Shown here piece by piece: positions 56,449 to 64,000 of a stretch of 64,000 nt of DNA (position 1 is its first letter; each line of letters begins with the position of its first letter). This DNA is from Xanthoparmelia taractica (lineage: Eukaryota > Ascomycota > Lecanoromycetes > Lecanorales > Parmeliaceae): contig JANQBS010000005.1 of the NCBI GenBank assembly GCA_033085395.1, forward strand, positions 124,001-188,000, read 5' to 3'. Made by a program: the position numbers and the translations under genes. A model generated the notes under the pieces. That model made no database searches. It worked only from the letters and a program-made list of their open reading frames with translations, and was not told the DNA's origin.

Positions 56449-58653
56449 GTGGCGCCCATGGCTCTGGACCATCCAGTTGCTGCAGAAACAGATCCTGCAT
56501 CCGAGCAACTTCTGCTTTCAACCCTCGACTCCTCTGCCCACTCTTTCCTACAGCCGACCCTAAACCTTCAAGCAACATCCCTAGCCCTTGCAAAGCGCTA
56601 CCTCGATCCACTAGCTACATCTACAAGCATAGCACAAATCCAACGGCAGCAGGTCAACAGGCGCAAGCGGAAACGAAGGGATCACCGTGTTGACGCATCC
56701 TGGAAACCCTTACAACTCACACATCTTCACCTTGAGGGACTCCATATAGATCAAGTGTGGGGTCAGGCAAGATTGATCCTAGATGCCACAAGAACCGAGC
56801 TGGAAAGATCGCTACCAAAAAATTCTCCGTTACAAGAGACGACGAATCCGCCCAAGGGCCCAGCTGACGATCCAACTGGGAACAGGAAATCTGTCAAGTT
56901 CCGACAACCTAGTGAAGATGCCTTCGAGATCAACAGCTCGGATCCAGATGAGCTCTACGGCGATGACTTGTCTTTAGGGGAGTCGGACGGATCACTTGAT
57001 GACTCAGACCAGCCGCCATTAGATGGCGAGGCGGCAGAGAATAGCAATGTCATCGACGATGAAGGTGAAGACATTTTTGACGAAGAGGGTGTGATTGAGG
57101 AAGACAATTTGTCTGGGCTTTCAGGTCCTGATGAGGAGTCGAAAGATATCTTTCATCCTGACAAAAATGGCCTCAATGATGGCTTCTTCTCCATCGATGA
57201 TTTTAATCGGCAGTCCGAGTTTCTTGAGCAACAAGATGCTCGCGGGGAGAATGACGGCGCCGCCAGTGACGAGGAGGATGTGGATTGGGACGTCGATCCG
57301 TTAGCAGTACCATCGTCACATAAAGCAGGTCGGATGCGTAAGGATGAAGCAATGGAGGAACCTGATGACGAAGAGGATGGCCCTACGTTCGGCGATGTTG
57401 ATCTGAACGCCCCAGATACCTCAGATGACGATGACAATTCGGCGAGTGGGGCTCGGTTGGACGACATTGGAGCCATGAATAACACCAATGAGATCAAATA
57501 TGCAGACTTCTTCGCACCCCCACCGAGCAGAGCTTCCAAATCTTCCCACCGCCGTGCGCTCCCAAAGACCCAGCCTCCACTCCAACAAGCAACTGAAGAC
57601 GACGTCCAACGGACCATATCTGCTGTCCGCCGCGACATCTTCGAGGACGATCTCACACCTGACGAAGACGAGGCTCCGTCTGATACGAACGATGGTCGCT
57701 CCTCCCACCAGAGACGTCAGGCAGCTCTCACTGCTGAGATTCGTCGCCTTGAAGCCGCTTCAGTGGCCAAACGTGAATGGATGCTTTCGGGTGAAGCACG
57801 GGCCGCTGACCGCCCTATCAATTCGCTATTAGAAGAAGACCTTGAGTTTGAGCGCGCGGGCAAGCCGATCCCCGTCATCACGCAAGAAGTCAGTGAGGAT
57901 ATTGAAGCGCTGATTAAGCGACGGATAATCGCTAAAGAGTTTGATGAAGTCATTAGACGACGTCCTGGTAATTTGGTGACCGGAAACGCGGATGTGAGAA
58001 GAGGGCGATTCGAGCTGGATGATGGCAAGCCACAGCAGAGTCTCGCGGAGATTTACGAAGCGGACCATCTCAAGACCGTCGACCCAGAAGGATATACAGA
58101 CAAACGAGATGAACAACTCAAGCGCGAATATGCCAAAATTGAGCAGATGTGGAAGGATGTCTCTGCGAAGCTGGACGCGCTCAGCAGCTGGCACTACAAG
58201 CCTAAACCGCCCAGTGCGACTATCAATGTGGTTGCGGATGTACCAGCGATTAATATGGAGGACGCTAGACCAGCTGCTGGTGGCGAGGTGGGCGGAGCAA
58301 GTATGCTGGCGCCGCAGGAGGTCTATAAGCCGGGTGAAGAGAAGAGAAGGAAAGAAGAAGTTTTAAAGAAGGGAAGCGGTCTACCGGTTGGACGGGAGGA
58401 GATGACGAGAGATGAGAAAGTGAGGAGGAGGCGGAGAGAAAAGGAGAGGGTTAGAAAGGCTGGGGGTCTGCCGCCGGCGAAGGGTTTAGAGGGCCGTAGG
58501 AAGAAGGCCGAGGAGAAGAAAGGAGTCATAGGGGATCTAAAGAGGGGCGGCGTGGGAGTAATAGGGAAGAAGGGCGAGATTAGAGATGTGGAGGGAAAGC
58601 CTGTCCGAGGACCAGTCGCGGCGGGCAAAGGAGCTGGCGGCTACAAGCTGTGA
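56449..58653 (+). CDS. MPP10: U3 small nucleolar ribonucleoprotein MPP10
   Basis: A single exon gives 734 residues. The N-terminal helical part is followed by a strongly acidic middle (long runs of Asp/Glu, about 165-330). The conserved C-terminal half includes YADFFAPPP, RRLEAASVAKREWMLSGEA, RPINSLLEEDLEFERAGKP, TQEVSEDIEALIKRRIIAKE and QQSLAEIYEADHL, a set diagnostic of Mpp10. The tail is lysine/arginine-rich. Mpp10 scaffolds Imp3 and Imp4 in the small-subunit processome for 18S rRNA maturation in the nucleolus. A second in-frame ATG lies 9 bp downstream. The 3' end converges on the methyltransferase gene with an 81-bp gap. Confidence 0.97.
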   Translation: MAPMALDHPVAAETDPASEQLLLSTLDSSAHSFLQPTLNLQATSLALAKRYLDPLATSTSIAQIQRQQVNRRKRKRRDHRVDASWKPLQLTHLHLEGLHIDQVWGQARLILDATRTELERSLPKNSPLQETTNPPKGPADDPTGNRKSVKFRQPSEDAFEINSSDPDELYGDDLSLGESDGSLDDSDQPPLDGEAAENSNVIDDEGEDIFDEEGVIEEDNLSGLSGPDEESKDIFHPDKNGLNDGFFSIDDFNRQSEFLEQQDARGENDGAASDEEDVDWDVDPLAVPSSHKAGRMRKDEAMEEPDDEEDGPTFGDVDLNAPDTSDDDDNSASGARLDDIGAMNNTNEIKYADFFAPPPSRASKSSHRRALPKTQPPLQQATEDDVQRTISAVRRDIFEDDLTPDEDEAPSDTNDGRSSHQRRQAALTAEIRRLEAASVAKREWMLSGEARAADRPINSLLEEDLEFERAGKPIPVITQEVSEDIEALIKRRIIAKEFDEVIRRRPGNLVTGNADVRRGRFELDDGKPQQSLAEIYEADHLKTVDPEGYTDKRDEQLKREYAKIEQMWKDVSAKLDALSSWHYKPKPPSATINVVADVPAINMEDARPAAGGEVGGASMLAPQEVYKPGEEKRRKEEVLKKGSGLPVGREEMTRDEKVRRRRREKERVRKAGGLPPAKGLEGRRKKAEEKKGVIGDLKRGGVGVIGKKGEIRDVEGKPVRGPVAAGKGAGGYKL

Positions 58654-58734
58654 AGGTCATCAACTCCTGAAATGAATTACCCCTTCTCCAAGTGGCCAAT
58701 CTACGGTCTCCATTCATTATCACAATAGCGCAAT

Positions 58735-59666
58735 TTAAAGTCCATTTCTTGCTTGGCCCGAGCGCTGTATCGACCTTCTCTTCTTTATCTCATACAAGAA
58801 TACGCCGTCATTGTCCCACTTCCCCTTGATCGCCCCAACCTCAAACAGCTTGCTCAACTTGCGTATCATCTCCTTATCCGCCCTCCTCCTCTTCTTGTAG
58901 CAGAAAAAGCACACCGTGTCCTCCCCCACCAATGTCTCCATGGTATTCACTAGCAATGGGACGTTCGACTCAAGGTACGAACAGTCGGCCGCCAAGAGAA
59001 CGTCTGGAGGGCTGGGAATCGTGGACGGTATCGACTGGCCCCAAGACAAGATATTCGGCACCACAGAGGTTGCAATGTGGAAATTGGACTTGTTGAGGTC
59101 GATGTTTTGCTGTATTAGGGGGAGAAGCGGCGGGTGGCCGTCCGTCAAGTAAATCGTCGTGGTTCGAGCGCTGGTAAAGTGCTTAAGACCGATTGCCAGT
59201 GCGAGGCTTTGCTTGAACCGTCAGCGTCACAAACTCCTGAACATCTCCTTGGAAAACCATGCCCCACAAGGCCGCTGCCAGTGCCCAGCTCAATTCTGTG
59301 GAAGAGACGTCGGTTAGCACAGCAATGAACCCGCATAGTCATATACGTGAGCAACACAAAACCCCCCCCCCCAAAAAAAAGAATGGCACAGGAGCGTACA
59401 AACATCTTCTTGCCTTCCACCTCAGCCATTTTGTTGCGCAGTAGATATTCCGCCAGGACCATGCCGGCCGGCCACAGCTTGCCGCCACATTCTGTCTCGT
59501 TGGTCTGGAGGACCAGCGGCGGATTGAGAAGCCCGTCGAATGCGAGGGTCACTTGTTGCGATGGTTTTGGGATCGGGGAGGGTACGAGGTCCTCTGATAT
59601 TGATAGCAGTGAGAACTCTGGGGCTGGATCGGATGTCATTGATGTTGACGGAAGGAAAGGCTTCAC
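58735..59666 (-). CDS. EFM6: METTL21-family protein lysine methyltransferase (EFM6-like)
   Basis: Three exons (59666-59404, 59295-59263, 59206-58735) give 255 residues. Seven-beta-strand methyltransferase features appear in order: LNPPLVLQTNETECGGKLWP, then AGMVLAEYLL, SAM-binding motif I as ELGTGSGLVG, IYLTDG, QQNIDLN, then LLAADCSYLESNVP at the acceptor-site position. This is the pattern of Efm6, which methylates a lysine of translation elongation factor eEF1A. Intron 2 (59207-59262) restores GLVGLALAIGL only with a GC donor; a GT donor 5 bp upstream is the alternative. Intron 1 begins GTTTGT and contains 11 C plus 8 A in a row. A start at 59639 is possible. Confidence 0.8.
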
Positions 59667-60165
59667 GCTTGGGGCGAGTGAGAGAGAGCGGAACGGTTTC
59701 CGCTGCCGGCCTTCAGGTATTCTACGGCTCGGTTCGGCTATTTAGCGCAGTGCAGAGGTTTGAATATAAGGCCCTCTGGGGTTGTGATCTGTGAGAGCAG
59801 CATCTCCTGATGCCGAGTCTTTCGTACCCAAGAAATCGTGGGGAAGGGACCCAGCAGCATAAGCCCCTTGGCTTCAAAGACCATTTACATGATAAATCCT
59901 CAGACCCGTATCCTTCAACCACCATACAAGCCTAATGACTCTGCAGTTCCAAAGAAATCCCTCGAGTTTTATGGTCCAGCGTCGCAAGCTATCATTCCCA
60001 ACAATAACTAAGGAATATGGAGCTATCGTAGCTTGCCATAGTCCTGCAGTCAGTATATCTTAATACTGACATGTGTCTTTGTAACCCAAGATTATTTTCG
60101 ACTTTCGATACCATCGCCATTGATACACGGCTTCATGGTAAGATTTACATACTCAGATCTAGCCG
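59667..60165. promoter_or_regulatory. divergent promoter, methyltransferase / GNAT gene
   Basis: About 500 bp between divergent starts. A 67-codon minus-strand frame has no motif. Nothing else was identified. Confidence 0.45.
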
Positions 60166-60663
60166 ATGGCAAAAGTAATTATCAACTCTCTGCGTACGGG
60201 TGAAAGTCGGGCAGCAAAAGACGAGTTGATACACCAGGTGCAGCATGTTGAGAAGAAAACATTTCCACGACGCGAAGCATTGGACTTCAGCATAGAACTG
60301 CGGAAGAGAAACATGGATCTCGTAATCATCGTTGACGATGCTAACGTAATTACGCCGGCGAGGCCAAAAATGGTCGCTTACATGGTCTTCGTCCATCTCA
60401 AGGCTGGGAATACTGTGCTCCTCCACAAGGTCTGTGTAGACGGCGAGTACAGACGACGGGGCATTGCAAGAACTGTGCTAGAAGCACAGGCGGAAAGATT
60501 GAAGAAGCAGGGATGTACTAAAATCCAACTTTGGGTGGATGAGGGAAATGTACCCGCCAGAGGTTTGTACAATGGTTTAGGCTTGGAAGAGATGAGCACA
60601 GTCAATGACTACTACGCCGCTGGGCGGAATGGCATTCAGCTGCTTTGGGATTTGTCAGTGTGA
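60166..60663 (+). CDS. GNAT-family N-acetyltransferase
   Basis: A single exon gives 165 residues, a usual length for a stand-alone GNAT domain. Motif A, which holds the acetyl-CoA pyrophosphate, is present as VDGEYRRRGIARTVL (R-x-x-G-x-A type), preceded by strand beta4 (VLLHKVCV). It is followed by motif B (KIQLWVDEGNVPARGLYNGL), with the Asn-x-x-A-x-x-x-Y pattern. It should transfer an acetyl group to an amine; the substrate cannot be read from sequence. The N-terminal part (TFPRREALDF) resembles small fungal acetyltransferases related to S. pombe Ats1, which is a tentative link. No signal or membrane segment. Confidence 0.88.
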   Translation: MAKVIINSLRTGESRAAKDELIHQVQHVEKKTFPRREALDFSIELRKRNMDLVIIVDDANVITPARPKMVAYMVFVHLKAGNTVLLHKVCVDGEYRRRGIARTVLEAQAERLKKQGCTKIQLWVDEGNVPARGLYNGLGLEEMSTVNDYYAAGRNGIQLLWDLSV

Positions 60664-60961
60664 TTCTTGTTGCTGAGGAATGCAGCTGGCCCATAACAAA
60701 ACCCCCTTGCAGCCGCCGCGTCCTTCGCGACTTGCATTCTGTAGAGAGAATGGGACGCGTCCAGCCCCTTTCTAGATCACCAGCCCCTTCTCAGAGCAGA
60801 ACGTTGGCAATGACCCCCCAGCTTGCCGCTCGCTATCATGGGATCCTTCCTGAGCCTTCTGGGGGTTCCCAGTGCGTCAATCATTGCAGGTCAGAAGTAT
60901 GCTATCGCCTGCTTTACGTCAATACAATGTGGTTTGAACGACCCTTGCGGACGTCCAACGC
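60664..60961. other. intergenic gap, GNAT to AXL2-like gene
   Basis: 298 bp of 3' flank and promoter. No distinct element was recognised. Confidence 0.45.
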
Positions 60962-63900
60962 ATGATGCAGGAGCCACCGGCAACCTCGAATCTCCTGCAC
61001 ATAGCCGCCCTTGTCCTTCTATTGGCCTTTTCGAATCTAGTCCATGGGACTCCCAGCATCAACTTGCCCATCAATGCGCAGGTTCCGCCCGTCGCCCGAC
61101 CCAATCAGGCTTACAGCTTTGTCTTCTCAGACTCAACTTTCAGCTGGGCTGGAAACTCCATCGACTATAGTCTGACGAATTATTCAGGATGGCTTCAGTT
61201 GGACAGCTCAAGCAGAGCTTTCTCCGGAACACCGGGATACGCTGACGCTGGATCCGTTACCGTGGCCCTGGCTGCGACTGACGAGAGTGGTTCAAGCTCA
61301 ATGGCCGTGACATTCGTAGTGTCTGCTGATAGTGGACCTGGTTTGGGTACTTCAGTCGCAGAGCAACTCCCCGCCTTTGGTCCGGTTCCCAGTCCGGACA
61401 GCCTCTCCCTTGCACCCTCGAGTGCACTATCGCTCTCTTTCTCTATAAATACTTTTACAAATACGAACGCAAGCACTGTATATTATGCTATATGCGCCAA
61501 CAACACGCCTTTGCCGTCTTGGGTCAACTTTCATCCTAGCAGTCTTACCTTCTCAGGTACAACGCCTTCGTCGACCTCGCCATGGGAACTCCCTCAAGCA
61601 TTCCGGATACAGCTTATCGCTTCCAATGTGCTTGGATTTGGAGAAGCCGTTGCGAGCTTTCAATTGGTCATTACGAACCATTTGCTCACGTTTAGAAACA
61701 GCTTACATGTTGTGAATATTACGAATGGGGTGCCAGTAGATTTCCACGGTCTCTGGGGTGATCTTACTCTGGATGGCCAGCCAGCAAATTCTTCTGACAT
61801 ACGCCAAATTGCGGCAAGCACGCCACCGTGGATGTCATTCAATTCTAGTACCATGACCCTATCCGGCACACCTCCCGCAAGCGTAGCTTCCCAGAACTTC
61901 ACTGTGACCGCGAGCGATATCTACGGGGATACTACAAGCACGGTTGTCCTGATTCAAGATAACGGGAACCTTACAGACGCCTTCACAGGGCCTTTTGCAG
62001 CGGTAAACGCCACGATAGGAGCAAACTTTACGTACGATCTCAATTCTGAAATTGTCTCAAATTCAACGGCGGACGTTGCGGTAACTCTTGGTGCGGCATC
62101 TATATGGCTGAATTTCAACTCGACTTCCTTGGAGCTTCAAGGCCACGTCCCCACAGATTTAAAGCCTCAGTCAGTTCAAATCATGGTGACTTCAGCCCAG
62201 GGATCGCAGAGTCAATCTCAGAACCTCACGATCAATATACAAAGTGCAAGCGCCCCGAGTGCACGGACAACAAATAGCCACAGCAGTTCTCCCAAAGCCA
62301 CGTCCGGCTCTGCAGCTGGGGGCAACCGGAATGTAGATGCAGCAGGCTCAGCTGGCAAGCCCAGAAAGCGTTGGATTGCTGCAGCAGTCCTAGTGCCAAT
62401 ATTTCTGGCACTGGGATGTCTGCTGTTACTATGCTTCTATCTTAAGAGGAGACGACGACGAAAAGCAGAGAAAGATCAATCGCGTTCGCCGAGATGGAAG
62501 ATATCACGGCCGATCCAGGAAAATGATACTCCAAACTTTGACGTACAAGAAGAGACAACAGGGGTTCTGGCTATCAACGAAAAACGGGCTTCTTCAAGGG
62601 CGTCCAAGGCACCTTGGCCGGATTTTCTAGGGTTCCAGACATCGGGACACAGCAACCGCGGCTCGAAATTGCGCGTGTCAAGTGGTGCTACCGGCAGCAT
62701 CGGGCACTCCATAGCGCCGGATTCTAGCGGTTTCCCTTTCCCTGGGTGGGCAAAAGGAAAGTCTGCTGTGCCAGAAGTCAGCCTTATATCAGAGAAGCAC
62801 ATACCACGACGAACAGGAAAGGCATCCTGTGGACTCAACGCACCTCCATTGGCTGTTCAAAGGCTATCTGTCGTTGTGGATAATTCACCGGCTAAGAGGA
62901 ACTCGAAACAAAAGAGACGGGGATCAAGTTCGAGCCACGATACTACGAGTGTTTTCTCAAATCAACGCCAGAACTCGAAACAAAAGAAACGGGAATCAAG
63001 TTTGAGCCACGATACTACGAGTGTTTTCTCAAATCAACGTCGCAGCGGCCTTGGGCATGGACGTATCACCCTGAGTCGAAATAGCAGCAACTTTCGTTTC
63101 AGCAGTAAGGGTGTGGGCCATGGCAACGGCCTTACAAGTGGGCCTCCAGGCTTTGGGATCGTTCGGAATTCTTGGCGAAACCTCAGCCGAAGTACCTGGG
63201 CTTCAACGGACGCTTCTTCGGAGCCAGGAATCGAAAGAGAGGCGACTATAGGAAGGTATCAGTCGAATAGTCGTCCCCCCACGTCTAATACTTTCGGCAA
63301 GGGTTCCCACTCACATGTCATTCGCGAAGTCCCGGATGACGAAGGGCTTCGCAAGCCAACACTCCGGCCAGTACTGTCCTCCACCAAGAGCAGTATCAGA
63401 AGAAAATCACCCTCACCTTCGCGATTAAAGTCCGAGTTCCTCAAAGTCGATCCTCTTCAGTCTTTCCACAAACGCCGTCTACAACAGCGAAGTTCCCGCA
63501 ATCCCCTTTTTTCCGCCGGCCCGTCGTCATCCCGCCTATCCTCAATTCGTGGCTCGAAGACAGCACCGTTGGAAACAACGGCATCGCAGTCAGGCGGTAC
63601 TGATAACAACACCCTTTCTGAACGTCCAATCACACCTCAGCGAGAGGATCCGCGACGTTCCTACTCGGAATCCTCGTCCCTCGACCCGCCAGTGCGGCCC
63701 ACCCCCTCGAGATCCTTCGGCTCCACAACCCCGCCGCGACGCCAAAAGAGCTACATCAAATACCAACTGAACGCGCGCGCCCTCTCCCCCCCAAACTCCA
63801 ACCGACCCTTGCGCATGAACAGTAGAGGAAGTAGCTGGGTCTCCACAAGCAGCGACTCGAAATTCGGCAGCGCGGCCAGCGACGCAGCGCCCCCACCTTT

Positions 63901-64000
63901 CACCACCACCGGCTTCGGCGACGACCTGCGCGAAGAGACGGACGAGAACGGCAACAAGCGCTGGCTGCGCGGTCATCCGAACCCGCTCGGCACGCACGGG
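60962..64000 (+). CDS. AXL2: AXL2-like cadherin-fold transmembrane protein, 3' end outside window
   Basis: The frame is open from 60962 to the right edge, 1,013 codons without a visible intron or stop. A signal peptide (NLLHIAALVLLLAFSNLVHG) follows the start. The ectodomain has at least three dystroglycan/cadherin-like beta-sandwich modules, seen as repeated WLQLDSSSRAFSGTPG, PSWVNFHPSSLTFSGTTP, PPWMSFNSSTMTLSGTPP and IWLNFNSTSLELQGHVP lines, with many N-glycosylation sequons. One membrane helix lies at about 470-495, followed by five arginines and a long Ser/Arg-rich cytoplasmic region. In yeast Axl2 marks axial bud sites through septins; in filamentous fungi relatives act in septation and conidiation. 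A 72-bp tandem duplication lies in the cytoplasmic part. Two adjacent ATGs at 60962 and 60965 are both possible starts. Confidence 0.88.
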   Translation, partial: MMQEPPATSNLLHIAALVLLLAFSNLVHGTPSINLPINAQVPPVARPNQAYSFVFSDSTFSWAGNSIDYSLTNYSGWLQLDSSSRAFSGTPGYADAGSVTVALAATDESGSSSMAVTFVVSADSGPGLGTSVAEQLPAFGPVPSPDSLSLAPSSALSLSFSINTFTNTNASTVYYAICANNTPLPSWVNFHPSSLTFSGTTPSSTSPWELPQAFRIQLIASNVLGFGEAVASFQLVITNHLLTFRNSLHVVNITNGVPVDFHGLWGDLTLDGQPANSSDIRQIAASTPPWMSFNSSTMTLSGTPPASVASQNFTVTASDIYGDTTSTVVLIQDNGNLTDAFTGPFAAVNATIGANFTYDLNSEIVSNSTADVAVTLGAASIWLNFNSTSLELQGHVPTDLKPQSVQIMVTSAQGSQSQSQNLTINIQSASAPSARTTNSHSSSPKATSGSAAGGNRNVDAAGSAGKPRKRWIAAAVLVPIFLALGCLLLLCFYLKRRRRRKAEKDQSRSPRWKISRPIQENDTPNFDVQEETTGVLAINEKRASSRASKAPWPDFLGFQTSGHSNRGSKLRVSSGATGSIGHSIAPDSSGFPFPGWAKGKSAVPEVSLISEKHIPRRTGKASCGLNAPPLAVQRLSVVVDNSPAKRNSKQKRRGSSSSHDTTSVFSNQRQNSKQKKRESSLSHDTTSVFSNQRRSGLGHGRITLSRNSSNFRFSSKGVGHGNGLTSGPPGFGIVRNSWRNLSRSTWASTDASSEPGIEREATIGRYQSNSRPPTSNTFGKGSHSHVIREVPDDEGLRKPTLRPVLSSTKSSIRRKSPSPSRLKSEFLKVDPLQSFHKRRLQQRSSRNPLFSAGPSSSRLSSIRGSKTAPLETTASQSGGTDNNTLSERPITPQREDPRRSYSESSSLDPPVRPTPSRSFGSTTPPRRQKSYIKYQLNARALSPPNSNRPLRMNSRGSSWVSTSSDSKFGSAASDAAPPPFTTTGFGDDLREETDENGNKRWLRGHPNPLGTHG
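62900..63043 (+). repeat. 72-bp tandem duplication within the AXL2-like gene
   Basis: Two adjacent in-frame copies encode NSKQKRRGSSSSHDTTSVFS and NSKQKKRESSLSHDTTSVFS, each followed by NQR. The copies differ at only a few bases, so the duplication is recent. It doubles a basic/Ser-rich cytoplasmic motif of 24 residues. Confidence 0.92.

Noticed and set aside
63590..63997. 135-codon minus-strand frame at the right edge
   Set aside because: It is antisense to the open frame of the AXL2-like protein and shows no domain.

Overview
The window is genomic DNA from a filamentous ascomycete (Pezizomycotina). The evidence is many short GT-AG introns (about 45-150 bp), a Zn2Cys6 regulator, a fungal PKS-NRPS hybrid megasynthase, and ordinary fungal housekeeping genes (MPP10, AXL2-like, MIC12, VTC5-like, CWF18, TAF13). 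I cannot fix the class or genus from sequence alone. Gene models were built by eye. For the multi-exon genes I checked that exon lengths add up to whole codons and that splice junctions restore family motifs.

Positions 1-20000 look like a secondary-metabolite locus. It holds the 3' end of a DHA2-type MFS exporter, a short-chain dehydrogenase (1368-2722), a PKS-NRPS of about 3,922 residues on the minus strand (15459-3485), and a divergently transcribed Zn2Cys6 regulator (17750-19999). The megasynthase reads KS-AT-DH-(degenerate MT)-ER-KR-ACP-C-A-T-R. Its enoylreductase domain looks intact in cis, its terminal reductase-like domain has altered active-site residues, and a 51-bp in-frame intron sits inside the A3 motif of the adenylation domain. 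The exporter is cut by the window edge, so the cluster probably continues to the left. The regulator and synthase share a 2.3-kb divergent promoter that carries a roughly 30-bp minisatellite. A MITE-like element with TA target duplications lies just beyond the regulator and may mark the cluster edge.

Positions 21600-33200 carry conserved single genes: a voltage-gated proton channel (Hv1 family), a PP2C phosphatase (Ptc2/3-like), choline-phosphate cytidylyltransferase, ribosomal protein S23 (uS12), a fungal protein of unknown function, TAF13, the Kish/TMEM167 secretory protein (whose first coding exon is only the ATG), and an unrecognised gene.

Positions 33800-43100 carry a mitochondrial PPR protein with a probable pair of compensating frameshifts, an R3H-SUZ RNA-binding protein, a ZCCHC10-like zinc-knuckle protein whose first intron appears to start with AT, the splicing factor CWF18, and the MICOS subunit MIC12. 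The last two are divergent from one promoter.

Positions 44600-64000 carry a second MFS exporter, a large Ser/Thr/Pro-rich surface protein, mitochondrial ribosomal protein bL17m, a VTC5-like SPX protein, MPP10, an EFM6-like lysine methyltransferase with a likely GC-AG intron, a GNAT acetyltransferase, and the 5' portion of an AXL2-like cadherin-fold membrane protein that runs off the right edge. No tRNA, rRNA or CRISPR signal was seen.
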